Position numbers and translations under genes: made by a program. DNA of 60,175 nucleotides from Flavobacteriia bacterium (GTDB lineage: Bacteria; Bacteroidota; Bacteroidia; Flavobacteriales_D; Crocinitomicaceae): contig CANHVK010000006.1 of assembly GCA_947464135.1 (NCBI GenBank), positions 1 to 60,175 of the forward strand. Direction: 5' to 3'. Shown here in pieces: positions 44,362-53,337 of the stretch (positions within the stretch are counted from its first letter, which is position 1; each line of letters starts with the position of its first letter). The notes beneath the pieces are model-generated. The model had not been told where the DNA came from, searched no databases, and was given only the letters and a program-made list of their open reading frames with translations.

Positions 44362-46751
44362 GTGATACTCGGTATAATTGGAAATAATGTGACTTGTCTT
44401 AGAGTCATTTTAAATGTTCCTTGTAATGCAAAACCATCACCCTTAAGATAAATAAAAAATGGATTGGGATAATTATATATATTGTAAATTGAAAAATTCC
44501 AATTACTTCTAAATTTTTTAGTCACATCTATTTCTTCTCCAATAGATTCGACATATTTCTTTTTAGTAGGTTTGTCGTATAAGGTTAGGGAAATATCTAG
44601 TCGTTGATAAGATGGCATACGTGATGAATTTCGAGCGAAATAATCAAAAAGTATATTCTGTTCCTGAATATACCAACTTGATGGTAAAGTAAATGTATTT
44701 CCAGTAGCAAATACAAATACGGCACCTAAATTCCATCTTTCATTAAATTTATAATTACTAACAAAAGTTAAATCGTGTCTTCTATCGTATTTTGAAGGGA
44801 AACGATCTGGTTGAATGTCTGGGAAATAACGATCAGATTTAGCTAATGTATATCCTATCCAACCCGTCCATTTTCCAGTTGTTTTTTTTATAAAAAATTC
44901 AATTCCTTTACTAATGCCCGAACCGAAAACTAATATATTATCAACGTTGTCTTTGATATTATCTGATGGTAGTGCACCTGGTTTATACTCAATAAGATTA
45001 TTTACTGATTTGTAATAAATCTCAACTGAAGTTTCTAATTTGTCATCAAACCAATTTTTAAAATAACCAATTGAAGCTTGATATCCGGCTTGTGGTTTAG
45101 CTACATCGGTTGTTGGAAACCAAATATCGGTTGGTAAAGACAATGAACTAAGAGAAGTTAAGTGAACATATTGATAATGATACGTATATCCTGCTCTAAT
45201 AATTCCTTTATTTTTAAATTCATAGCTTATTGAAATACGTGGTTCAAATCCACCATACGGCTTGATTATTTTATTTTTAGAATAATTAAAAGTGTCAATA
45301 ACATTTCCAATACCATCTTTAACAAAACGTTGAAATGGTCCCACGAATTGAAACATACTATAACGTAGACCTGCGTAAAGTTTTAAATTAGGTTGAATGA
45401 AATAATCATCTGAAATATAAAGAGCGCTTTCATGACTAAATAATTCTGGGTTGTTTCCTGGAGTAAATTCCGTTTCCCCTTGTTTTGCGCTAATTGATGA
45501 TGGGGTAAATTTATGGAATATATAATCAATTCCAGTACGCATTGTATGTTTATCATTTGGTCGCCATATTAGACTAGCTTTTTGTCCATAGTCAAAAATT
45601 CCTGAACTTAATTTGATAGAGAAATCTGTTTGTTCAGATCCGAATGAAAAATTATAACGAGTGTAATAGGTGGTTGTATTCAGTTGTAACTTTTCTTTGA
45701 TTTTATAGTTCCATTTCAATGCTGTAAGAAAATTACCCCAAGGAATTTGAACATTAAATTCATCAGTTTTATTGACGTATTGAAACCTATCAATTCCATT
45801 GTAAAGAACAAACTGAAGATTCTGTTTGTCTGTTAGTTTGTAATTTGTTTTTATGTTAAAATCATAAAAAAAATAAGATGAACCGTAAAATTCAGAAGTT
45901 TTTGGTATAAAAGGTTTTGTTAAAACATCAATATAAGTTCTTCTTCCAGCAATCATAAAACTTCCTCTTTTTTTATGGAAAGGAGTTTCTATTTCCAAAC
46001 GGGAAGAAATCAATCCTATTCCACCATTCATTTTTAATCTTTCAGAATTACCTTCATTTGCAGTGATTTCAAGTACTGAAGACATTCTTCCACCGTAATA
46101 AGCAGGCATTGATCCCTTTATTAAATTAGCACTTTTTACTGCATCACTATTAAAAACTGAGAAAAATCCAAATAGGTGAGAAGCATTATAGATGGGAACG
46201 TCATCGTATAAAACCAAATTTTGATCAGGACTACCACCACGTACATAAAATCCTTGTCCACCTTCACTGACGGAAGATACTCCTGGTAGTAATTGTATAG
46301 TTTTTAAAATATCCGCTTCACCCATAAATGATGGTAATGTTTTTACCTCACTCATTGAAATTTCAATTTGACCTAATTTTGGATTTTTAATATCATTCGT
46401 ATTTTTCTTTTTAATTACAACTTCTTTTAAACTATTAATTTGTCGTACTAATTCTAAATCAATATTCGTATTTGAATGTATATCAATCTGTTTCTTAATA
46501 GAATAATGACCAGGTGATTTTACTTCAATGGTAACTACACCTTCTTTAATCGTTGTATAAAAAAATCCAGATAAATCACATTTTAAATTTATATTACCTG
46601 GATTTATTTTTATTATAGCAACAATACTATCTGGATTTTCAGGTGTAAGGATAGTACCAGATAATGTAAATGATTGTTGAGCCCAATTATGAATGGGTAA
46701 AAAGAGACACCAAAACAAGGCGATTAGAAATGTCTTGGTCAAATACTTCAT
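44343..46751 (-). CDS. TonB-dependent outer-membrane receptor with carboxypeptidase-like domain
   Basis: The 802-residue protein has a signal peptide (1-24, ending NWAQ), a CarboxypepD_reg-like beta domain (about 27-115), a plug (about 125-240: MGEADILKTIQLLPGVSSVSEGGQGFYVRGGSPDQNLVLYDDVPIYN) and a 22-strand-type barrel ending in an aromatic TWNFSF. It imports or binds a large ligand with TonB energy. It starts inside the stop of the YggS-type gene (TAATG) and overlaps the DUF4249 gene, so DUF1015, YggS, receptor and lipoprotein are one coupled run. It is a SusC-like fold without a SusD partner. Ligand unknown. Confidence 0.9.
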   Translation of the reverse strand: MKYLTKTFLIALFWCLFLPIHNWAQQSFTLSGTILTPENPDSIVAIIKINPGNINLKCDLSGFFYTTIKEGVVTIEVKSPGHYSIKKQIDIHSNTNIDLELVRQINSLKEVVIKKKNTNDIKNPKLGQIEISMSEVKTLPSFMGEADILKTIQLLPGVSSVSEGGQGFYVRGGSPDQNLVLYDDVPIYNASHLFGFFSVFNSDAVKSANLIKGSMPAYYGGRMSSVLEITANEGNSERLKMNGGIGLISSRLEIETPFHKKRGSFMIAGRRTYIDVLTKPFIPKTSEFYGSSYFFYDFNIKTNYKLTDKQNLQFVLYNGIDRFQYVNKTDEFNVQIPWGNFLTALKWNYKIKEKLQLNTTTYYTRYNFSFGSEQTDFSIKLSSGIFDYGQKASLIWRPNDKHTMRTGIDYIFHKFTPSSISAKQGETEFTPGNNPELFSHESALYISDDYFIQPNLKLYAGLRYSMFQFVGPFQRFVKDGIGNVIDTFNYSKNKIIKPYGGFEPRISISYEFKNKGIIRAGYTYHYQYVHLTSLSSLSLPTDIWFPTTDVAKPQAGYQASIGYFKNWFDDKLETSVEIYYKSVNNLIEYKPGALPSDNIKDNVDNILVFGSGISKGIEFFIKKTTGKWTGWIGYTLAKSDRYFPDIQPDRFPSKYDRRHDLTFVSNYKFNERWNLGAVFVFATGNTFTLPSSWYIQEQNILFDYFARNSSRMPSYQRLDISLTLYDKPTKKKYVESIGEEIDVTKKFRSNWNFSIYNIYNYPNPFFIYLKGDGFALQGTFKMTLRQVTLFPIIPSITWNFSF

Positions 46752-47410
46752 TATCTGCTTCCAAAGATAGTGCTGCCAACGCGAATCATTGTACTACCGT
46801 GTTCTATTGCAATAGCATAGTCACCACTCATACCCATAGAAATTTCTTTGAATTCAGGATTAAACTTGAAATAATGGCTTTTTATAATTTGAAAATAATC
46901 GTGAAGAGTTTGAAATTCAGAACGAATTATATCTTCATCTTCTGTAAATGAAGCCATTCCCATAATACCAACAATTTTGATATTATTGAAAGATAAAAAT
47001 GAATCTGACTCTAATAATTCTTTAACTTCACCAAAAGAAAAACCAAACTTTGTTTCTTCTTTAGCAATATGAAATTGTAGTAAACAAGGAATAATTCGAT
47101 CGTTTTTCAAAGCTTCCTTGTTTACTTCCTTTAATAATTTCTCACTGTCTATCGAATGTATTAACGAAACAAATGGTGCTATATATTTTACTTTATTGGT
47201 TTGTAAATGACCAATTAAATGCCATTGAATATCTTTGGGTAATACTTCGTGTTTTGCAGACATTTCCTGCACTTTATTTTCGCCAAAAATACGTTGACCT
47301 GCATTATATGCTTCTATAACATCTTCTACAGGCTTTGTTTTAGAAACAGCTATCAACGTTACATCCTTAGGTAAATTGGAATGAAACTCTTTTATTTTTT
47401 CAGCTATCAT
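46751..47410 (-). CDS. YggS/PLPBP family pyridoxal-phosphate homeostasis protein
   Basis: The 219-residue PLP-binding barrel has the cofactor Lys in LIAVSKTKP (about 19-27). It also shows FGENKVQEM, WHLIGHLQTNKVKYI, LIHSIDSEKLL, and the C-terminal phosphate-binding EISMGMSGDYAIAIEHGSTMIRVGSTIFGSR, which matches the family closely. It keeps free PLP and amino-acid pools in balance and has no known catalytic activity. It overlaps DUF1015 upstream (ATGA) and the receptor downstream (TAATG). Confidence 0.93.
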   Translation of the reverse strand: MIAEKIKEFHSNLPKDVTLIAVSKTKPVEDVIEAYNAGQRIFGENKVQEMSAKHEVLPKDIQWHLIGHLQTNKVKYIAPFVSLIHSIDSEKLLKEVNKEALKNDRIIPCLLQFHIAKEETKFGFSFGEVKELLESDSFLSFNNIKIVGIMGMASFTEDEDIIRSEFQTLHDYFQIIKSHYFKFNPEFKEISMGMSGDYAIAIEHGSTMIRVGSTIFGSR

Positions 47411-48642
47411 GATTCAATTTCATAAATAGTTAAACCACTTCTTAATTTTGGCTCCACATAAGTAGATTTTGGTGGCATAATCCCATTGTTATCAGCAACG
47501 CGTATCACTTGTTCCATCGTAACTGGAAATAACAAAAAACCAACTGCTGATTTTCCTTGTTTGATAGGTTCTGTTATTGCATCAATGCCCAAATTACCAG
47601 GAATGAAGTGAATTGATTCATTGGTTTTTAAATCTTCTATACCTAATATTGGTTTTAAAATATAATTAGTTAGTATTTCAGCATCTAAACAAGCTACAGG
47701 GTCAGTGTTATTTATTATTTCGTATTTACAAGTAAGTTCATACCAATTGTTTTTGAGATTCATTACAATTTGGTGTTCTTTATCAGGGTGTTTAGCTGAT
47801 TCAATTTCTTTAACATCAAAAGTATGATGCAATTTTAAAAGAAATTCTTCAGTAGTTAATTTATTTAAATGATCTACTAAACGATTAAATTCAAGAATAT
47901 TCATGCGTTTTTCGTCCATAAAAAAGGCAAGAAAATAGTCATGGCTTTCATCTTGAAAGCCTTTAATTTTATTTTTTTCAGATGCCAATCGGGAAGATGA
48001 AGCACTTCTATGATGACCATCAGCTATATAGGTAGCTTGAATTTTTTCAAAAGCTTCTTGAATAGCAATTTGGTGTTTTTCTGAAACAATCCAAAGTTCA
48101 TGTTTAATCCTGTCAGTTGTAGAGAATTCTATTTCAGGTCTTTCGATAATTATCTCATCGTAAATAGCTTCTAGGGTAGGGTTGTGTGGATAAGATAATA
48201 GTACTGGTTCTGCATTATACCCAACAATATTTAAATAATTTGTAAACATGGATTCTCTACTTGTAAGTGTAGCTTCATGTTTTTTAATTAAATCATGTTG
48301 ATATTCTTCAATACTTGCACCGCCTATTACTCCAATAAATTCATGAGTAGGAGTTGATTGTTTATAAATATAGAGCGAAGGTTGTTTATCTTGTACTAAT
48401 ATCCCATCTGAAATAAACTCATTGTATTTTTTTCGAACTAGTTCAAATCGTTCTTTTGAGTTTGGTGCTGTTTTAGTTGATTTATCAAATTCTGGGTGAA
48501 TAATACGAATAAAAGTATATGGATTAGATTCTAATCGAGCTTTTAAGACTGTTTTAGAATAGGAAGAAACAGGTTTTGTAACCACCAGGTGCGCTTTGTC
48601 TCTGGTTGGACGAATTGCTTTGAACGGTTTGATTTTTGTCAT
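47407..48642 (-). CDS. DUF1015 family protein
   Basis: The 411-residue cytoplasmic protein begins KIKPFKAIRPTRDKAHLVVTKP. It carries the family hallmarks NPYTFIRIIHPE near residue 40, a YIADGHHRSASS core near 206-217 that looks like a nucleotide- or phosphate-handling site, and a C-terminal LLFPVTMEQVIRVADNNGIMPPKSTYVEPKLRSGL. Some relatives elsewhere are annotated as kinase-like or serine kinase homologues; the function here is unknown. It is first in the coupled run with YggS, the receptor and DUF4249. A TATATTCG box is 19 bases before its ATG. Confidence 0.85.
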   Translation of the reverse strand: MTKIKPFKAIRPTRDKAHLVVTKPVSSYSKTVLKARLESNPYTFIRIIHPEFDKSTKTAPNSKERFELVRKKYNEFISDGILVQDKQPSLYIYKQSTPTHEFIGVIGGASIEEYQHDLIKKHEATLTSRESMFTNYLNIVGYNAEPVLLSYPHNPTLEAIYDEIIIERPEIEFSTTDRIKHELWIVSEKHQIAIQEAFEKIQATYIADGHHRSASSSRLASEKNKIKGFQDESHDYFLAFFMDEKRMNILEFNRLVDHLNKLTTEEFLLKLHHTFDVKEIESAKHPDKEHQIVMNLKNNWYELTCKYEIINNTDPVACLDAEILTNYILKPILGIEDLKTNESIHFIPGNLGIDAITEPIKQGKSAVGFLLFPVTMEQVIRVADNNGIMPPKSTYVEPKLRSGLTIYEIES

Positions 48643-48661
48643 AACTGAAAATAGTCTAATA

Positions 48662-48669
48662 CGAATATA
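48662..48669 (-). promoter_or_regulatory. Possible -7 box TATATTCG of the DUF1015 operon
   Basis: On the minus strand, 19 bases before the DUF1015 start. A TTG lies at 48692-48694, 22 bases further upstream. It is identical in sequence and nearly identical in position to the boxes before ilvE and the thiolase. Confidence 0.45.
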
Positions 48670-48742
48670 GAAAAAAAGAACACTGAATTTTCAATCGCGT
48701 TAGTTTAAATGTAATTTTATGTTCGAAATAAAGAAGATCTAG

Positions 48743-49459
48743 ATGTTTAAAAGTGAGAATAGAGTAGGGCAAAGAATTATGTTACTTTTGTTTCCTTTTT
48801 TTACGTTTTTCACACTCAAATTAGATTCTAATCAATTCACTAAATATTCAAATGACGGACAATTTTACCTTAATTATATTGTATTGATATTTACTATTTT
48901 AATGTGGTATTTTTCTGGTAAACAATTAAAGAAATTAATCATTCTAATGATTTTTTTATCTTATATTGGTGAGTTAATTTTCTGTAAATTATTAGGTTGG
49001 TATTCCTACAGATTAGGGAATATTCCTTTATATGTTCCTTTGGGACATGCCATAGTTTTTGCTTCGGGATACATATTATCAGAAATAGAATTTCTTAAAA
49101 GAAATGATAAACTAGTTAATTCAATGTTTAAATTGTTTTTTAGTATCATGTTTTTACTCCTTTTTTTCATAGGTGGAGATTTATTTTCATTGATTTCTGG
49201 TATTTTATTTTTTTTATTAATTAAACGAAAAAAATGGCAATCACTTTATTTTTACATTGCTTTGTGTGTGATTTTCATTGAACTTGTTGGAACTTATAAT
49301 GGTGCATGGAAATGGAAACCTATTCTTTATGGTATAATTAAAACCTTGAATCCACCTATTGGCGCAGTGTTTTTTTATGCAGGTGGAGATGTATTGTTGG
49401 TTAAGCTCGTTCAACTTTACGATAAAATACATGTTAATTATTCTATTAAAAACAAATAG
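48743..49459 (+). CDS. Integral membrane protein of unknown function
   Basis: The 238-residue protein has about seven hydrophobic helices (near 11-25, 45-60, 65-85, 95-115, 130-155, 168-185, 205-225). The conserved-looking segment GWYSYRLGNIPLYVPLGHAIVFASGY in the middle, and YNGAWKWKP with NPPIGAVFFYAGGD near the end, recall uncharacterised membrane proteins with a WxYRLGNxPxxVPxGH motif. Tyr, Trp and His at these places could line a lipid or cofactor site. No signal or catalytic motif is recognised. It is followed 58 bases later by two outer-membrane-like genes and may start that unit. TATGTTCG at 48718-48725 is a possible -7 box. Confidence 0.7.
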   Translation: MFKSENRVGQRIMLLLFPFFTFFTLKLDSNQFTKYSNDGQFYLNYIVLIFTILMWYFSGKQLKKLIILMIFLSYIGELIFCKLLGWYSYRLGNIPLYVPLGHAIVFASGYILSEIEFLKRNDKLVNSMFKLFFSIMFLLLFFIGGDLFSLISGILFFLLIKRKKWQSLYFYIALCVIFIELVGTYNGAWKWKPILYGIIKTLNPPIGAVFFYAGGDVLLVKLVQLYDKIHVNYSIKNK

Positions 49460-49517
49460 AAATCATATATTTAAAAAAATATTCAATTTAATTTTGTCTC
49501 AAACAATTTAGATCATT

Positions 49518-50144
49518 ATGAAAAAAATAGTATTAACCTTATTACTTGGTTTGACAGTTACAGGTTTTTCTCAAGGAATTAAGTACCCAAAAAATGATAC
49601 AATCAGATATATAGTAAAGAATGAAATACCACGTTTTTTTTCTGGAACTTTCTGGACAGGTGTTGAATTTCCATTAAAAAATAAAAAATCAATTTATGTT
49701 TCAGGAATTGCCACATATGGGTCCAATTTTGATTCTGAAAGACAATTAATTGGTTATGGTGGTGAATTTCAATATAGAAGTTATCTTGGTAAAGGTGATT
49801 TTAATACAAACTTTCCTATTTACATGGCAGGTCAATTAATGTATCGTCACATTGATAGATATACCCGAACTACTAATTATGTTAATGATCCTGATACTTT
49901 TATTTCTACACCAGTGTATACAGAAGGAAAAGATGCTTTTAATGTATATTATGCTGGTTTATTGGTTGGTTGTCAGGTTTTCGTAAATCAAATATTCACG
50001 CTTGATTTAAACTTTGGAGGTGGTATAAGATTATCACAGATCGTTGGTGAGAAATCATTTACTAAATACAAAGATATTGTCAATTTAGATTATTCTGGAG
50101 TTGTTCCAAGAATTGGTGTTGTTATTGGTATTATTCAACATTAA
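49518..50144 (+). CDS. Secreted outer-membrane-like protein, copy 1 of tandem pair
   Basis: The 208-residue protein has a signal peptide at 1-19 (ending TGFSQ). The mature part is beta-rich: FFSGTFWTGVEFPL, ISVSG-type alternation, LIGYGGEFQYRSYLGKGD, IYMAGQLMYRH, and a C-terminal strand VVPRIGVVIGII. It has the features of a small outer-membrane barrel, but no family comes to mind. The end KYKDIVNLDYSGVVPRIGVVIGII lines up with KYRNSYQVDYTGFYLNMGILIGIV of the next protein, so the two are diverged paralogs. They are 45 bases apart. Confidence 0.65.
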   Translation: MKKIVLTLLLGLTVTGFSQGIKYPKNDTIRYIVKNEIPRFFSGTFWTGVEFPLKNKKSIYVSGIATYGSNFDSERQLIGYGGEFQYRSYLGKGDFNTNFPIYMAGQLMYRHIDRYTRTTNYVNDPDTFISTPVYTEGKDAFNVYYAGLLVGCQVFVNQIFTLDLNFGGGIRLSQIVGEKSFTKYKDIVNLDYSGVVPRIGVVIGIIQH

Positions 50145-50189
50145 AAAATTAGGATACTACTTCCAGAATATATATCCCTTGTTTAAAAC

Positions 50190-50846
50190 ATGAAAACCAA
50201 TAAAATAAGTATCATTTTTTTTATTCTTTTTTCATTGTGTGCGAAAAGTCAAGAAAAGACACGTTTCGTAAATTACAAATGGGATTTATTTAGAGCAGTT
50301 CAGGGTACAATTCAATTGTCCAGAGAACAATCGATTGGTGAAAAACATACCTTGAACATTGGTTTGATGGGTACATATGCATCTACTAGAGGATTGGCTA
50401 AACCTTATTTGAAAGCTCAAAATTTCGAATATAAAGATCCATCATCCACTGTAATTTATGGTTTAGAAAATGTTCAGGTTTTAGGAAGTGGTGTAAATAT
50501 TCAACTTAGGAAATACTTAGGAAAAAGTCCAGTGGTTGGCTCTGGTTTTTATTTGACACCAGAAGTATTTTATCGTTTTTTAAATTTAGAATCAGAAGTT
50601 TATAATTCTGTGAAATCTTCAAGTGAAACCATACGAAGGGCATTAAACTTGGGGTATATAGGTTATTCATTGGGGTATCAAAAAATATTAAGAGAAATGT
50701 TATCCATTGATAGTTATATAGGTGGAGGTTTTTTCTTTAGCAAATACGACGATCAATCCAAATTAACTAAATACAGAAATTCATATCAGGTTGACTACAC
50801 TGGGTTTTATCTAAATATGGGAATCTTAATTGGTATTGTAAGATAG
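50190..50846 (+). CDS. Secreted outer-membrane-like protein, copy 2 of tandem pair
   Basis: The 218-residue protein has a signal peptide (about 1-20, ending AKSQ). It shares the layout of the preceding protein: a WDLFRAVQGTIQLSRE opening, a mid segment with VNIQLRKYLGKSP (compare FQYRSYLGKGD), SIDSYIGGGFFFSKYDD (compare LDLNFGGGIRLSQIV), and a C-terminal strand pair. It is probably a small outer-membrane beta-barrel. The glycosyltransferase begins one base after its stop, so these genes are co-transcribed. Function unknown. Confidence 0.65.
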   Translation: MKTNKISIIFFILFSLCAKSQEKTRFVNYKWDLFRAVQGTIQLSREQSIGEKHTLNIGLMGTYASTRGLAKPYLKAQNFEYKDPSSTVIYGLENVQVLGSGVNIQLRKYLGKSPVVGSGFYLTPEVFYRFLNLESEVYNSVKSSSETIRRALNLGYIGYSLGYQKILREMLSIDSYIGGGFFFSKYDDQSKLTKYRNSYQVDYTGFYLNMGILIGIVR

Positions 50847-50847
50847 C

Positions 50848-52059
50848 ATGTCAAAAGTTCTGATTATTGGTTTTGTATGGCCTGAACCTACATCTTCCGC
50901 CGCAGGTGTACGAATGATGCAATTAATACATTCATTTTTAGATCAAGGGTTTGAAGTACATTTTGCGACACAAAGCCAAGATAAAACCTACGCTTTTGAT
51001 TTAAATTCGCTGGGTATCACAACACATCCTATTGAAGTAAATAATTCTAATTTCGATTCGTTTATTATCGAACTATCCCCTGATATCGTTTTATTTGATC
51101 GCTTTATAATGGAAGAACAATTTGGTTGGCGCGTTGCTGAAAATTGTCCAAATACTTTACGAATACTTGATACAGAAGATTTACATTTTTTACGAAAAGA
51201 AAGACAACAACAATTAAATAAATCCAACGCTGAAGAATCATCTTTTTCAGAAATTGCTAAACGTGAAGTTGCTTCTATATATCGCTCAGATTTAACTCTT
51301 ATAATTTCAGAAGTTGAAATTGAATTATTATTAAATAAATATCAAGTACCATCTGAACGATTGCTTTATCTTCCTATGTGGTCAGAAATTTATGATAGCT
51401 CAAAATCATTTGAAGAAAGATTTCATTTTATGTTCATTGGTAATTTTATGCATGAACCTAATTGGGATGCTGTTCGTTTTTTGAAAAATGATATTTGGCC
51501 TAAGATTCGTCAAAAATTACCAATTACTGAGCTTCATATTTATGGAGCATATCCTTCAGATAAGGTTTTTCAGTTAACGAATGAAAAAGAAGGTTTCATT
51601 ATAAAGGGAAGAGCGGATACAGTAAATGAAATATGCCAACAATATAGGGTGATGCTTGCGCCATTACGATTCGGAGCTGGAGTTAAAGGGAAATTTATTG
51701 ATGCTATGCGCAATGGGTTACCTTCAATAACAACACCATTAGGTTCAGAATCAATGTTAGAAACATCAAGCTGGCCAGGTTTTGTTTCGAATAATTCAGA
51801 AGAAATCATTTCTAAATCAATAGAGATATATTTAAACAAAGAATATTGGAATGATTTAAGTAGAAGTGCACTTTCTATTCATAATGAAAAGTTTACAGCG
51901 CAAAATTGGCCTTTATTATTTATTGAAAAAGTAAACGAATATAAAATCAATTTAAGACAAATTCGTAATAGAAATTTCACAGGTGCAATGTTGATGCATC
52001 ACACAGTTCAAAGTACAAAATTTATGTCTAAATGGATTGAATTAAAAAACAGATCATAA
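50848..52059 (+). CDS. Family 4-type glycosyltransferase
   Basis: The 403-residue GT-B fold protein opens with VLIIGFVWPEPTSSAAGVRMMQLIHSFLDQGFEVHFAT, the acceptor-side Rossmann motif. A nucleotide-sugar half follows: FHFMFIGNFMHEPNWDAVRFLKNDIWPKIRQKLP, LHIYGAYPSDKV, GFIIKGRADTVNEI, and MLAPLRFGAGVKGKFIDAMRNGLPSITTPLGSESM with the conserved Gly/Glu region. It would transfer a sugar to a surface glycan or protein. It starts one base after the second outer-membrane-like gene, which hints at glycosylation of an envelope component. Donor and acceptor unknown. It is the last gene before tmRNA. Confidence 0.85.
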   Translation: MSKVLIIGFVWPEPTSSAAGVRMMQLIHSFLDQGFEVHFATQSQDKTYAFDLNSLGITTHPIEVNNSNFDSFIIELSPDIVLFDRFIMEEQFGWRVAENCPNTLRILDTEDLHFLRKERQQQLNKSNAEESSFSEIAKREVASIYRSDLTLIISEVEIELLLNKYQVPSERLLYLPMWSEIYDSSKSFEERFHFMFIGNFMHEPNWDAVRFLKNDIWPKIRQKLPITELHIYGAYPSDKVFQLTNEKEGFIIKGRADTVNEICQQYRVMLAPLRFGAGVKGKFIDAMRNGLPSITTPLGSESMLETSSWPGFVSNNSEEIISKSIEIYLNKEYWNDLSRSALSIHNEKFTAQNWPLLFIEKVNEYKINLRQIRNRNFTGAMLMHHTVQSTKFMSKWIELKNRS

Positions 52060-52156
52060 TTTGGTTTGTTTTTAAACTCCAAATATGAAACTTGTCTTAG
52101 TTTTTTTATGTTTTCACAAATTATCTTAATTAAAACGAATTACTAAAAATCATTCG

Positions 52157-52164
52157 TAAATTTG
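52157..52164 (+). promoter_or_regulatory. -7 box TAAATTTG of tmRNA
   Basis: Exact TAnnTTTG ending 12 bases before the mature tmRNA 5' end at 52177. No TTG at the expected -33. Confidence 0.55.
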
Positions 52165-52176
52165 TAAATGATTATC

Positions 52177-52578
52177 GGGGCCGTACCTGGATTTGACAGC
52201 ATAAGCGATAGTTAAGTGTAAGCATGTAGAGCGTTGAGGTGGAGCTCTATAATATCCTGTCTCAAACAATAACTGACAATACGTCATACGCACTTGCTGC
52301 TTAATCAATTAGATTGTTTAAGCTTAATCTCAGCTGAAGTATAGTAGGCGAGACAAGTTCCCTCTCCAAAGCTTTTGTCTTTTGGGCTTGGAAATCGAGG
52401 GAATCATTTTAAAAAGGCTGGTGTCAACCTTGCTTCGTGGAAGACATAAGATCTTAGAAGATAAGTTGTATTTAGGGTGTTTTTGTCCGGCTTACAATCG
52501 AAAATCAATCAAAAACTAAACATGTAGAAGCCTTGAAAATTCTATGTTTGGACGAGGGTTCGATTCCCTCCGGCTCCA
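52177..52578 (+). ncRNA. ssrA: tmRNA, trans-translation RNA
   Basis: The 5' end GGGGCCGTACCTGGATTTGACAG and the 3' T-arm/acceptor GTTCGATTCCCTCCGGCTCC are diagnostic. GGGGCCG (52177-52183) pairs with CGGCTCC (52571-52577), with one G-U, and A52578 is the discriminator. The genome continues CGA, so CCA must be added by enzyme. The tag frame ends TAC GCA CTT GCT GCT TAA at 52287-52304, and counting back nine codons gives DNTSYALAA starting with GAC at 52275. The tag targets stalled products for proteolysis, and the hydrophobic YALAA end is the protease signal. The resume codon is inferred from the nine-residue length of other Bacteroidota tags. The molecule is about 400 nt in one piece, not permuted. 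Confidence 0.95.
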
Positions 52579-52596
52579 CGAAAAGGATTTAAAAAA

Positions 52597-52637
52597 AGCG
52601 TAATTATTTGATTTAAAATAATTACGCTTTTTTTTTT
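52597..52637 (+). terminator. Terminator after tmRNA
   Basis: AGCGTAATTAT (52597-52607) pairs perfectly with ATAATTACGCT (52618-52628), loop of ten, followed by a run of T. A leading A run makes the structure able to work on both strands, so it may also end transcripts of the convergent YqgE gene. Confidence 0.88.
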
Positions 52638-52739
52638 CTAAATATTAGGTTTGTATTTTCTGGTTCAAGTCTACTTTACAATTATTTTATAATAAAGACG
52701 TAAATTCTTACAAATTGTAATCTCTTACAAAATACTGAA

Positions 52740-53318
52740 TCAATTATCAGAAGGATTCAAAGGGAAAGTAGTATATAATTCGAATTTTTTACCAAGCTTT
52801 GAAATAAAGTATTTCCAAGGATCGTCCATTTGAGTATTCATAATCTCATAGATATTGTCAACTTCAGCAACTATCCACGCATTATCTTCAATCTCGTATT
52901 TTAATTGTTCAGGATCCCACCCAGCATAACCAAGAAAAAAACGAATTTGATTGTTCTCAAAATGGGTGTCATTGATCACTTTAGTTAGCTGATCGAAATC
53001 ACCACCGATAAAAATCCCATCTTTAAGTTCAATGCTATCATTTAATTCATTTCCTAAGGTATGAAGAAAATAAAGGCTTTCTGTTTCGACAGGTCCACCA
53101 AGGGTTAACCTAGTTTTTAATTCTGGAAAATCAGGATTTAATTCGTTTATATCTATTTCAACATATTTATTTAAAATAAACCCAAAACTTCCTTCTTTAG
53201 AGTGTTCGCATAGATACACAACAGATCTTTCAAAATATTCATCACCAGTAAAAGGGTCAGAGATTAATACTCTTCCTTTTTTAGGTTCTAAATCTGTTTC
53301 AAAAGTGATGTCTAACAC
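52740..53318 (-). CDS. YqgE/AlgH family protein
   Basis: The 192-residue protein has the UPF0301 pattern: KGRVLISDPFTGDEYFERSVVYLCEHSKEGSFGFILNK, RLTLGGPVETESLYFLHTL, GIFIGGDFDQL, and IRFFLGYAGWDPEQLKYEIEDNAWIV. It is cytoplasmic with no signal. The molecular function is not established; AlgH was linked to alginate regulation in Pseudomonas. It is a single gene on the minus strand. TATTTTTG at 53338-53345 lies 19 bases before the ATG. The 103 bases between it and the tmRNA terminator hold nothing I recognise. Confidence 0.92.
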   Translation of the reverse strand: MLDITFETDLEPKKGRVLISDPFTGDEYFERSVVYLCEHSKEGSFGFILNKYVEIDINELNPDFPELKTRLTLGGPVETESLYFLHTLGNELNDSIELKDGIFIGGDFDQLTKVINDTHFENNQIRFFLGYAGWDPEQLKYEIEDNAWIVAEVDNIYEIMNTQMDDPWKYFISKLGKKFELYTTFPLNPSDN

Positions 53319-53337
53319 GTAAAAATAAATTAAGCTA

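Noticed and set aside
44343-46751. SusC/SusD-type polysaccharide utilisation locus
   Set aside because: No SusD-like gene or glycoside hydrolase adjoins either receptor; the partner is DUF4249.
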